Shown here: piece after piece, positions 40,286 to 47,688 of the stretch
Numbering within the stretch: the stretch's first letter is position 1
Layout: the number at the start of each line of letters is the position of its first letter
NCBI GenBank assembly: GCA_934503275.1
Contig: CAKSVD010000008.1
Location: 1 to 64,000, forward strand
Direction of reading: 5' to 3'
DNA from: an uncultured Faecalibacterium sp.
GTDB lineage: Bacteria > Bacillota > Clostridia > Oscillospirales > Ruminococcaceae
DNA: 64,000 nt
Made by a program: the position numbers and the translations under genes
Notes under the pieces: generated by a model
What the model saw: the letters and a program-made list of their open reading frames with translations, nothing else
What the model was told of the DNA's origin: nothing
Databases searched by the model: none

Positions 40286-40471
40286 ATGGAGAACAAAAAC
40301 ATAAGCAAAGCGGTCATCGGGGTGCTGGCGCTGGGCGGCTACATCGCAGTGTCCGGCGGCAAGTCCGCTGCCACGGCCAACGGCGCGTCCGAAGCCGCGC
40401 AGCCCTATTGTTCGGACCGCACCACCAAGACCAACAGCGGCATTGTAAAGCTGACACTGACCGTAGGCTGA
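40286..40471 (+). CDS. collapsed 61-residue version of the anchored surface protein
   Basis: Same start as the unit B protein (MENKNISKAVIGVLALGGYI) and same end (TTKTNSGIVKLTLTVG), but two in-frame deletions removed 5 residues of the membrane segment (15 bp) and 195 residues of the outer domain (585 bp). The frame is intact and a signal-anchor of reduced length remains. It may be a decaying copy whose reading frame survives by chance, or a kept microprotein; the riboswitch and ribosome site upstream are unchanged. Confidence 0.6.
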   Translation: MENKNISKAVIGVLALGGYIAVSGGKSAATANGASEAAQPYCSDRTTKTNSGIVKLTLTVG

Positions 40472-40608
40472 GCCCTCTGTGTTGGGCAAAACCGGCAGTG
40501 TTGACGATAAAAAAACTGAATTGGGGATCAACAAACCATAAGGTGTGAAAGGAGTAGGCAAATCCAAAGCTGACCGTCAGCCGCGGGCCCCATTGCCAAA
40601 TAAGGATT

Positions 40609-41226
40609 ATGAAATTGACGAAGAAAGCAGCCGCCCTGCTCCTCGCAGCGTCTCTGGCGGTGTCCGTCTGCGCGACCCCGGTGTTTGCGGCTGGTAATCG
40701 TCCCTATAATAACGGACAGACTGTTCAGGATTCTAACATCGGTGAAGATGTTCCTACAGTTACCACGCAAAAGCATGCTTGCACGCAGCTGAAGTACAAT
40801 GTTACGGAAGGCTACACATGGAGCATTCCTGCTGATATCAACTTTGGTAAAGACAATGGTACTGTCAACGCGAATAAGGTTGGGCATGGCAAAGTTATTG
40901 TTAAGGACTGTAAGCTTAAAAATGGCTACACTCTGAAAATCCAGATGGCTGGTAATGGCGGTCAGGACAATACTGACCCCCTTGGTTTTATGGTTAAGAC
41001 TGAGGAGGGCGCGACACTGAACTATACTGTTCAGAAGGGCACTGCTCCTAACTTGACTCCTGTGGCCTCGAAGGATGATATTTTGTCGCTTGCGGCTGGA
41101 AATGACAGGACAGAAGTAGACCTGACCTTTACGCTGGAAACGCAGACAACTGACCCTAACGCTGCTGAAAAGGCTGGCGAGTACATTGGTTATGCCATCT
41201 TTGTAACACAGGCAACCAAAAACTAA
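40609..41226 (+). CDS. secreted beta-rich surface protein, unit A
   Basis: A 205-residue protein with a classical signal peptide (KKAAALLLAASLAVSVCATP, cleavage after VFA). The mature part has the signature TEGYTWSIPADINF, KDCKLKNGYTLKIQMAGNGG, LSLAAGN, AGEYIGYAIFVTQ, all suggesting a compact beta-sandwich. No cell-wall anchor or catalytic motif. It is about 70% alike to the unit B protein and shares its pattern with the N-terminus of the 1121-residue protein. It ends in a strong terminator. Probably exported under c-di-GMP control as a surface or matrix component. Confidence 0.8.
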   Translation: MKLTKKAAALLLAASLAVSVCATPVFAAGNRPYNNGQTVQDSNIGEDVPTVTTQKHACTQLKYNVTEGYTWSIPADINFGKDNGTVNANKVGHGKVIVKDCKLKNGYTLKIQMAGNGGQDNTDPLGFMVKTEEGATLNYTVQKGTAPNLTPVASKDDILSLAAGNDRTEVDLTFTLETQTTDPNAAEKAGEYIGYAIFVTQATKN

Positions 41227-41260
41227 CCCCGCACCCAAACCTGAATAATACCTGAAGCCC

Positions 41261-41297
41261 AAAGGGGAGACGGGAGATGTTCCCTCTCCCCTTTTTT
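41261..41297 (+). terminator. terminator of unit A
   Basis: AAAGGGGAGACGGGA pairs with TCCCTCTCCCCTTT around GATGT, followed by T. Confidence 0.9.
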
Positions 41298-41312
41298 GAT
41301 TTTTGCGGAAAT

Positions 41313-41362
41313 AACCCTCTCAGTCACGGCTTACGCCGTGCCAGCTCCCCCTTGAGAGGGTT
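41313..41362. repeat. short R1 repeat between duplicated units
   Basis: AACCCTCTCAGTCACGGC ... CCCCCTTGAGAGGGTT; the complementary ends and internal CACGGCTTACGCCGTG hairpin mark an R1 unit at the duplication joint. Confidence 0.75.
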
Positions 41363-41439
41363 GCCAAAATGGAAAGGTTTTCGGCCATAGTGCTAAAAAA
41401 TACAACATAAAATATAAACAAAATTCCGACAAAAACCCG

Positions 41440-41468
41440 TTGACATCCGGGGGGAGGTATGCTACACT
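41440..41468 (+). promoter_or_regulatory. consensus promoter of unit B
   Basis: TTGACA (41440-41445), 17 bp, TACACT (41463-41468), identical in layout to unit A. Confidence 0.8.
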
Positions 41469-41504
41469 ATTTTCGTCAAAACGAACCTATCGAATTTTAA
41501 AAAT

Positions 41505-41607
41505 ACTGGGCAATTTTTTGGCAAACTTGTCGAAAGGCAAGGACGCAAAGCCATAGGGGCTAAGGTTCGGGGTATTTCCCGGATGATGCCAGCCGGTTGC
41601 TCCCGGT
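41505..41607 (+). promoter_or_regulatory. c-di-GMP-I (GEMM) riboswitch, unit B
   Basis: Aligned base by base with unit A at offset 1473; differences are few (for example GAAAGGCAAGG for GAAAGACAAGG in the stem). GGACGCAAAGCC and the CCAGCCGGTTGC segment are intact. Confidence 0.9.
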
Positions 41608-41696
41608 TTTTTGCAGAAATGCTCTGCATACCGGGAACGTCCAAAACCACAGATGTGTTCTTTTTCAAGGGCATGGTGGATTTTGCTCGTATCATC

Positions 41697-41728
41697 AAAG
41701 CTGCCCACAAGGTTGGGCGGCTTTTTTT
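41697..41728 (+). terminator. riboswitch-associated terminator, unit B
   Basis: Same CTGCCCA / TGGGCGG stem and T run as unit A, upstream of the first gene of unit B. Confidence 0.85.
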
Positions 41729-41758
41729 ATTGTTCCAACGGAAGGGAGCGTGGAGCCC

Positions 41759-42544
41759 ATGGAGAACAAAAACATAAGCAAAGTGGTCATCGGGGTGCTG
41801 GCGGTACTGGTGGTAGCGCTGGGCGGCTACATCGCAGTGTCCGGCGGCAAGTCCGCTGCCACGGCCAACGGCGCGTCCGAAGCCCCGCTGCCCATGGAGA
41901 ACTATCAGGCGCAGTACGTAAAGCCCGAGACCCCCATCGACCGCAGCAAAAACGTCACCCTGCCGGGCTGGGGCGGCTTTACCATCCCCGCAAAGACCAA
42001 AAAGATCACGCAGGGGTTCGAGTTCCATAACCCCGCCGAGAACCTTTGGTACGAGGACTGGGTAAGCCTTGACGGCACCCAGCTGGAAAAGCTGGTGGTG
42101 GACAGCGGCCAGGCCGTAGAACTGAGCCATTACCTGCGCTTGGCGGGCATTCAGGCCGAGGTTACCAAGGTGCTGGACGCCGACCCCGCCTATTTTGACA
42201 TCCAAAAGACCGACGATGGGGTGTACACCATCGAGGCCATTAAGGGCTATAAGGACGAAAAGACCCTGACCGTGCAGGCCGATGACGGCAAGCAGTACAC
42301 CCTTACCCTGACCGGCAAGGAGGAGTGCTACTACATGACCTTTGGGCTGTACTTAGAGGACGGCGACGAGCTGCTGTTCCAGTCCGGCCTTGTAGCGCCC
42401 GGGTTGTATGTGCAAAAGATGGAGATGACCCGCGCCCTTACCCCCGGCGAGTACCCGGCCTATGTGGTGTGCCAGCCCTATCTTTCGGACCGCACCACCA
42501 AGACCAACAGCGGCGTTGTAAAGCTGACACTGACCGTAGGCTGA
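41759..42544 (+). CDS. membrane-anchored surface protein under c-di-GMP riboswitch
   Basis: A 261-residue protein with one N-terminal membrane segment (residues about 8-28, VVIGVLAVLVVALGGYIAVS) and an outer region. Residues about 50-170 contain PGWGGFTIPAKTKKITQGFE and DWVSLDGTQLEKLV; the last ~95 residues (CYYMTFGLYLEDGDELLFQS, GLVAPGLYVQKMEMTRALTP) form a beta domain met in other Clostridia surface loci. No enzyme motif. Its gene is directly behind the aptamer and ahead of the secreted protein gene of unit B, so it is a candidate export or anchoring partner. Confidence 0.75.
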   Translation: MENKNISKVVIGVLAVLVVALGGYIAVSGGKSAATANGASEAPLPMENYQAQYVKPETPIDRSKNVTLPGWGGFTIPAKTKKITQGFEFHNPAENLWYEDWVSLDGTQLEKLVVDSGQAVELSHYLRLAGIQAEVTKVLDADPAYFDIQKTDDGVYTIEAIKGYKDEKTLTVQADDGKQYTLTLTGKEECYYMTFGLYLEDGDELLFQSGLVAPGLYVQKMEMTRALTPGEYPAYVVCQPYLSDRTTKTNSGVVKLTLTVG

Positions 42545-42680
42545 GCCCTCTGTGTTGGGCAAAACCGGCAGTGTTGACGATAAAAAAACTGAATTGGGGA
42601 TAAACTATCATAAGGTGTGAAAGGAGTAGGCAAATCCAAGGCTGACCGTCAGCTGCGGGCCCCATTGCCAAATAAGGATT

Positions 42681-43292
42681 ATGAAATTGACGAAGAAAGC
42701 AGCAGCCCTGCTCCTCGCAGCCTCTCTGGCGGTGTCCGTCTGCGCGACCCCGGTGTTTGCGGCTGGTAATCCTCCCGTTCAGAACGGACAGGGTGTTCAG
42801 GACGAACTTACCGGCGAAAACATTGCTAACCCTGCCAATGGAAAGAAGGCTTGCACGAAGTTGACGTACACTGTTACGGAAGGCTACACATGGAGCATTC
42901 CTGCTGATATCACCTTTACCCCAAACCATGGTGTTACCGACGCTGATCAGACTTCTTCTGGCAAAGTTACTATTAAGAACTGTAAGCTTAAAAATGACTA
43001 CACTCTGAGGATCGCGATCGCTGGTAATGGCGGTCAGTACGATATGAACACCACTGGTGGCTTTAAGGTTAAGACTGTGGAGGGCGCGGAACTGCCTTAC
43101 ACTGTCGATAAGGCTGGCGCGCATACGTTGGCAAACGGCGACGAGGTTTTGTCGCTTGCGGCTGGAAAGAACCAAGCAGAAGCAGACTTGACCTTTACGC
43201 TGAAAACGCACACAACTGACACTAACGCTGCTGAAAAGGCTGGCGAGTACATTGGTTACGCCGTCTTTACAGCACAGGCAACCAAAAACTAA
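42681..43292 (+). CDS. secreted beta-rich surface protein, unit B
   Basis: A 203-residue paralogue of 40609-41226 with the same signal peptide and signatures (TEGYTWSIPADITF, KNCKLKNDYTLRIAIAGNGG, AGEYIGYAVFTAQ). The middle of the mature part differs most, as expected for exposed loops after duplication. RBS AAGGATT before the ATG. Confidence 0.8.
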   Translation: MKLTKKAAALLLAASLAVSVCATPVFAAGNPPVQNGQGVQDELTGENIANPANGKKACTKLTYTVTEGYTWSIPADITFTPNHGVTDADQTSSGKVTIKNCKLKNDYTLRIAIAGNGGQYDMNTTGGFKVKTVEGAELPYTVDKAGAHTLANGDEVLSLAAGKNQAEADLTFTLKTHTTDTNAAEKAGEYIGYAVFTAQATKN

Positions 43293-43327
43293 CCCCACGC
43301 ACCCAAACCTGAATAATACCTGAGCCC

Positions 43328-43364
43328 AAAGGGGAGACGGGAGATGTTCCCTCTCCCCTTTTTT
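43328..43364 (+). terminator. terminator of unit B
   Basis: Same AAAGGGGAGACGGGA / TCCCTCTCCCCTTT stem as unit A, 45 bp before the start of the large surface protein gene. Confidence 0.9.
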
Positions 43365-43409
43365 GATTTTTGCGGCAAAAAACAGCCACCCACACAAGGA
43401 GGATACACC

Positions 43410-46400
43410 ATGAAACATTGTGCAAAAAAACTGCTGGGCCTTGCGTTTGCGCTGGCCTTGTGCCTTGCAGTGGGTGGAACGGCCTTTGCCGCCCAGGCGC
43501 CGGAATTTGCCGATGTGCCCGCCGCCCTGCCGGAGCAGGAAATGCTGGACTACGAGCCAAACGTTACCGCCGAACCGGGCACGAACACTATCGATAAGCT
43601 TGCGACCGAGGGCTATCAGGTCACTATCCCTACCACTGTGACGGTGGATAGCGAGAAGAATGAGAAAACGCTGACGGTCAACGCACGGCTGAAGCAGTAC
43701 CGTACGCTGAATATCGGCGTTGCATCGAAAAATAGCTGGAAACTGGCGTATGACGGTGCAACGGGTGCGGATATGCCGAAGGTGGATTATACGCTGAATG
43801 GAGACGGCGAAATTGATAACACCTATTTTTGGCAGTACAATACAGATACTCCCTCAAAACCTCAGCTTATTTTTGCGGTAGGACAGCCGAGTGCGGGTAC
43901 TTCGGGTGCGGATGCGCTTGCTTGGTATGAGGATATTACCGCAGAGCTTTCTGTCAATGTGCCGACCCCCAGCCAAGCCACTATGAGCGGCACTTACTCC
44001 GATACGCTTACCTTTACTTTTGGTTTAGTAAAGCATTGCGTTACCTATACCATCAATGTATATGAGCAGAAGCTGGAGCTTACAAACAGCGGAGCGCACG
44101 TTCAAGCCGCGAATGTGGTTGATGCAAACGGAGACGTGACAGACCCGGCTTCTGTGCCCAAGGAAACCTATGTTCTGGAGTACGGCTGTGCAAATGCGTG
44201 GGGAATGCCTTTGGCAAATGCTACTACTCATGAGACATGGATGCGACCCCGACCTGCCGGAACAGATGGGGAGGAAGATACCCGCTGCTGGGAGGATTTG
44301 TCGCGCACCCTGACCCCGAAAGCGGATTTTGATGAAAACGTTAAAGCCCAGACCATCAACCTGAACCTTGTGCGCAAGTGGTACTGGCTGGATGTGAACG
44401 GCGCTACGGATTACGCTGGTGGTAGTAATGAAGAGAGCAACGGCAACCAAGGCGGAAGCATCAGCGGTTGTGTGAATATGCAGGTGTCCGTGGACGGAAA
44501 CGACTGGACGCCGTGGTTCTGGCAGTCTGACGGCGATGATTATTGGGGGCAGTTCCCCTATGGCATCCACTTTAAGCTGGGCTTGCACCATGTCAAAGAC
44601 AGCTATGTCTATGAAATGTCGGGCACTGGTGTCAGGATCATTGCAAATAAACAGGATACTGTAACCAAGCCCGGAGCAGAAGAGACCGGCACGGCAGGCT
44701 ACACCACCACCTACTATGTGTACGAGGATACGCTGACCGGAGAGCCGACCGGCAAGGATTTGTACAATAATGTCCGCTATTGCTACATCCCTTGCTATAA
44801 AAAGGGCATTACCTACTTTGCTAACGAAGGCACGGGCGGTAGGGAAGATGTCAATGAGGACAACCCGCCGCGCACGAACGTGCCGTATGACGAAAACGGC
44901 AAGCTGAAAACCCCGGCTGAGTTGGATATTCACGCGCCCGCCGGCAAGACGTTTGCCGGGTGGAGCACCAGTGCTGATTATCCCACAACAGGTGAGCTTT
45001 ATAAACCGAACCAGAACGTTAGTGATGTCCATTGGGAAACCTACACCACCGCCGAAATGGGCACAAGACCGACTGGCGACAACCAAAAACGTGAGCTTTA
45101 CGCCATTTGGGAGACACCTTACACGGTAAAGGTGCAATTTGGCGGTGCCGAAGGCTGGACAGACTGGGATGAAGTGAACCAGTCGTTCCCCGAAAATAAG
45201 CAGCACAACGACCTCTTTGACTATCCCGTAACACTTGGCACGGCTTACACCTACGACAATACGTCCTTGACGCTGAGCGAAACCGAGAATAAGACAGTGT
45301 GGGATAAGCTCCAAACCAAGATAACCGAAAAAACCAGAGAGATTGCCCCTTATGCCCGGTCGGAGGATGTCTGGCAGCTCAAAGACGCGTATACGATTAC
45401 CGAATTGCCCGCGAACCGTGAGGTGATTATCAAAATCAAGCGCAAGCGCTATCTGCTGAACGTTATCCCTGCGCTGCAGAACAACGATGGCACTTATACC
45501 CCGGCTCCTGACGCAACAGAAGCAGAAAAATACGGCATATTTGATTTGGATTCCTGCGATGTGCTTCAGACACCGGGAGGAAGAGTCTCCTCTTACCAGT
45601 CGATGCGCAACTACGGCAGCTCGTATCGTATCTACAATGTTAAAGCAAACGACAGGTATCGGTTTGTAGGCTTCCGGGTGATACAAAACCATTATCCGGT
45701 GGATAAGTCTGGCCCCTCTTACAGTGAAGAACTGACCGGCAAGAACACCGGTATCAGCTATTTTAAAGACGGTATCAATACCTACGATGGCGATACCATT
45801 TATGTGATGTTTAAGAAGGACACGGTGACCTTTGATTACAACGGCGGTACTGATCCTAACGGCAAAACGGAACTGGTTTTGAACTATGATGATAGCATAC
45901 GTTTCCCGCAGGTGATGCTTACTCACACGACAGCAGGTGTAAACTTTGTTGGCTGGAGCACGGAGAGAAACCCCGGCAGAGGTGACAAGATTTTCAAGCT
46001 GGGCAGCGAAGGCGGAGTTGTTCTTCCGGGACAAACCATGGTGAGTGATATGGTCACAACTTGGCCGAACGAGAACAACAAAGTCCTTTACGCCGTTTGG
46101 AGCTCCACCACCAGCCCGAGCCATGCCCCGGCGAAGAAGAAGGTCCTGACCCTGCGCTACCACGCAAACTTTGATCCGAATGAGGCGCTTGCGCTTGACC
46201 TTGACCCCAACCCCCTGCTGGAGGATATGGACGATGACTTTGGTTTTGAGCCAGACCCCCTGACGGAGGACGTACTCGATCCCCTTGAGGAAACGGTAAA
46301 GACCGTGACCTACAAGTCCGGCGAGGATGTTGTGCTGCGCAACTGTATGTTTAAGCGCGATGGCTACGTTTTTGTGGGCTGGAACACAGAACCGGACGGC

Positions 46401-46775
46401 ACAGGCACACTGTACAGGGTAAACGGCGTGCCCAGAACCGACTGGGCAGTGGGCGATACGGTAGACCTTTACGCCCAGTGGAAAAAGCCCGAACATCTAA
46501 AGGCTGTGGTAGACAGCGAACCCTCTGTCCCGGCTCACCCCGCTACCCCGCCGGAGCGGGTAGACGATGGGTTTGACGATGCCTTTGGCGCAGACCCCGC
46601 CGCCCAGCCGGAGGGACTGGATGATGCCTTTGGCGTTGACCCCGCTGACCAGCCGAAGGCGCTGGACGATGCCTTTGGCGTTGACCCCGCTGACCAGCCG
46701 AAGGCGCTGGACGATGCCTTTGGCATAGACCCCGACCCCCAGCCGGAGGAGCTGGACGACGCCTTTGGCGTGTAG
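43410..46775 (+). CDS. large secreted protein with InlB-type repeats and C-terminal tandem repeat
   Basis: A 1121-residue protein with a signal peptide (LLGLAFALALCLAVGGTAFA). Residues about 45-210 repeat the TEGYxxxIP...TFTFG beta-domain pattern of the two small secreted proteins. The long middle part includes at least three InlB/Flg_new-type repeats, recognised by KTFAGWSTS...ELYAIW, GVNFVGWSTERNPG...LYAVW and YVFVGWNTEPDGT...DLYAQW. The C-terminus is 4.4 copies of a 15-residue acidic unit (DDAFGVDPADQPKAL). No LPxTG or membrane anchor, so it should be released or held by other proteins. ATG at 43410 with AAGGAGGA; read-through from unit B or an own promoter must drive it. Confidence 0.85.
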   Translation: MKHCAKKLLGLAFALALCLAVGGTAFAAQAPEFADVPAALPEQEMLDYEPNVTAEPGTNTIDKLATEGYQVTIPTTVTVDSEKNEKTLTVNARLKQYRTLNIGVASKNSWKLAYDGATGADMPKVDYTLNGDGEIDNTYFWQYNTDTPSKPQLIFAVGQPSAGTSGADALAWYEDITAELSVNVPTPSQATMSGTYSDTLTFTFGLVKHCVTYTINVYEQKLELTNSGAHVQAANVVDANGDVTDPASVPKETYVLEYGCANAWGMPLANATTHETWMRPRPAGTDGEEDTRCWEDLSRTLTPKADFDENVKAQTINLNLVRKWYWLDVNGATDYAGGSNEESNGNQGGSISGCVNMQVSVDGNDWTPWFWQSDGDDYWGQFPYGIHFKLGLHHVKDSYVYEMSGTGVRIIANKQDTVTKPGAEETGTAGYTTTYYVYEDTLTGEPTGKDLYNNVRYCYIPCYKKGITYFANEGTGGREDVNEDNPPRTNVPYDENGKLKTPAELDIHAPAGKTFAGWSTSADYPTTGELYKPNQNVSDVHWETYTTAEMGTRPTGDNQKRELYAIWETPYTVKVQFGGAEGWTDWDEVNQSFPENKQHNDLFDYPVTLGTAYTYDNTSLTLSETENKTVWDKLQTKITEKTREIAPYARSEDVWQLKDAYTITELPANREVIIKIKRKRYLLNVIPALQNNDGTYTPAPDATEAEKYGIFDLDSCDVLQTPGGRVSSYQSMRNYGSSYRIYNVKANDRYRFVGFRVIQNHYPVDKSGPSYSEELTGKNTGISYFKDGINTYDGDTIYVMFKKDTVTFDYNGGTDPNGKTELVLNYDDSIRFPQVMLTHTTAGVNFVGWSTERNPGRGDKIFKLGSEGGVVLPGQTMVSDMVTTWPNENNKVLYAVWSSTTSPSHAPAKKKVLTLRYHANFDPNEALALDLDPNPLLEDMDDDFGFEPDPLTEDVLDPLEETVKTVTYKSGEDVVLRNCMFKRDGYVFVGWNTEPDGTGTLYRVNGVPRTDWAVGDTVDLYAQWKKPEHLKAVVDSEPSVPAHPATPPERVDDGFDDAFGADPAAQPEGLDDAFGVDPADQPKALDDAFGVDPADQPKALDDAFGIDPDPQPEELDDAFGV
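46575..46772 (+). repeat. 45-bp tandem repeats encoding acidic C-terminus
   Basis: About 4.4 units of 45 bp (GACGATGCCTTTGGCG...). The second and third units are identical at DNA level, so copy number could change by slippage or recombination without frame loss. Confidence 0.85.
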
Positions 46776-46803
46776 ACCCCGACCCGGCAGAAGAACCGTA
46801 ACA

Positions 46804-46839
46804 AAAGCCCCTTGGCGCGGCAGCGCCAAGGGGCTTTTT
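46804..46839 (+). terminator. terminator of the large surface protein gene
   Basis: AAAGCCCCTTGGCGC pairs with GCGCCAAGGGGCTTT, followed by T. Confidence 0.9.
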
Positions 46840-46989
46840 GCCGCCGTGCGGGCAGAAATGTGAAAAAAACTACACTTCCTTCTTTATTTTGTCATAACTG
46901 TCCCGTATAATAGAAAAGAAAGAGCCTGTCACACCGCCCGGAAGGGCTGAAGATACAGCAAAAACCTGCATAAAAGGGGAGGAAACCTT

Positions 46990-47688
46990 ATGGCAAACGA
47001 AAAGATCCTTGTGGTGGACGATGACGCCAATATCTGCGAGCTGCTGCGCCTGTACCTGACCAAGGAGGGCTATCAGGTCACCGTGGCAAACGATGGCGAA
47101 GAAGGCCTGGAAAAGTTCAACGCGGTCAAGCCGGACATGGTGCTGCTGGACGTGATGATGCCCCGCATGGACGGCCTTGAGGTCTGCCGCCGCATCCGCA
47201 AGGCGGGCAACACCCCCGTGATGATGCTTACCGCCAAGGGCGAGACCTTTGACAAGGTGCTGGGCTTGGAGCTGGGCGCAGACGATTACATGGTCAAACC
47301 CTTTGACGCAAAAGAGGTGGTGGCACGCATCAAGGCGGTGCTGCGCCGCTGCCAGACTGCCTCCGCTGCCGCCGAGAGCACCGAGGGCGTCATCGAGTTC
47401 GATAACCTGCGGCTGGATATGAACAGCTACGAACTGCGGGTCAAGGGCAAGGTGGTGGAGGCTCCCCCCAAGGAGCTGGAGCTGCTCAACTGTCTGGCCT
47501 CCCACCCTAACCGCGTGTACACCCGCGACCAGCTGCTGGACGAGGTGTGGGGCTTTGAGTACTACGGCGACAGCCGCACCATTGATGTCCACGTCAAGCG
47601 CCTGCGCGAAAAGCTGGCCGGTGCCTCCGATAAGTGGGAACTGAAAACCGTCTGGGGCGTGGGCTATAAGTTCGAGGTGCGTCAGTAA
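46990..47688 (+). CDS. OmpR/PhoB-family response regulator
   Basis: A 232-residue regulator with receiver domain (KILVVDDDANICELL, phosphorylated Asp in MVLLDVMMPRMDG, TAK switch, KPFD) and winged-helix output domain (PPKELELLNCLASHPNRVYT, DSRTIDVHVKRLREKL, WGVGYKFE). ATG overlaps nothing upstream; the stop overlaps the kinase start by one base. Regulon unknown; the c-di-GMP surface locus is next door but no shared site was found. Confidence 0.93.
   Translation: MANEKILVVDDDANICELLRLYLTKEGYQVTVANDGEEGLEKFNAVKPDMVLLDVMMPRMDGLEVCRRIRKAGNTPVMMLTAKGETFDKVLGLELGADDYMVKPFDAKEVVARIKAVLRRCQTASAAAESTEGVIEFDNLRLDMNSYELRVKGKVVEAPPKELELLNCLASHPNRVYTRDQLLDEVWGFEYYGDSRTIDVHVKRLREKLAGASDKWELKTVWGVGYKFEVRQ

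Larger units (their letters stand above)
39881..43364 (+). repeat. tandem duplication of riboswitch-anchored protein-secreted protein module
   Basis: Unit A (39881 to about 41312) and unit B (41354 to about 43364) align from GAGAGGGTTGCCAAAATGG onward with a constant offset of 1473 bp through promoter, riboswitch and terminator. The offset changes to about 2072 bp after the first gene because unit A lost 600 bp there. Both units end with the same CCCCTTTT terminator. The breakpoint lies in an R1 repeat copy, suggesting R1-mediated duplication. Confidence 0.85.

Noticed and set aside
44025..46496. Long antisense frame of over 800 codons opposite the large surface protein gene
   Set aside because: It has no ribosome site, no recognisable domain and mirrors the codon structure of the strongly supported + strand gene. 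Similar antisense frames opposite 35780-37663, 49724-51406 and 52125-53870 were dropped for the same reason.
46500..46775. Sortase or membrane anchor at the end of the large surface protein
   Set aside because: No LPxTG-like motif, hydrophobic stretch or positive tail; it ends in the acidic tandem repeat.
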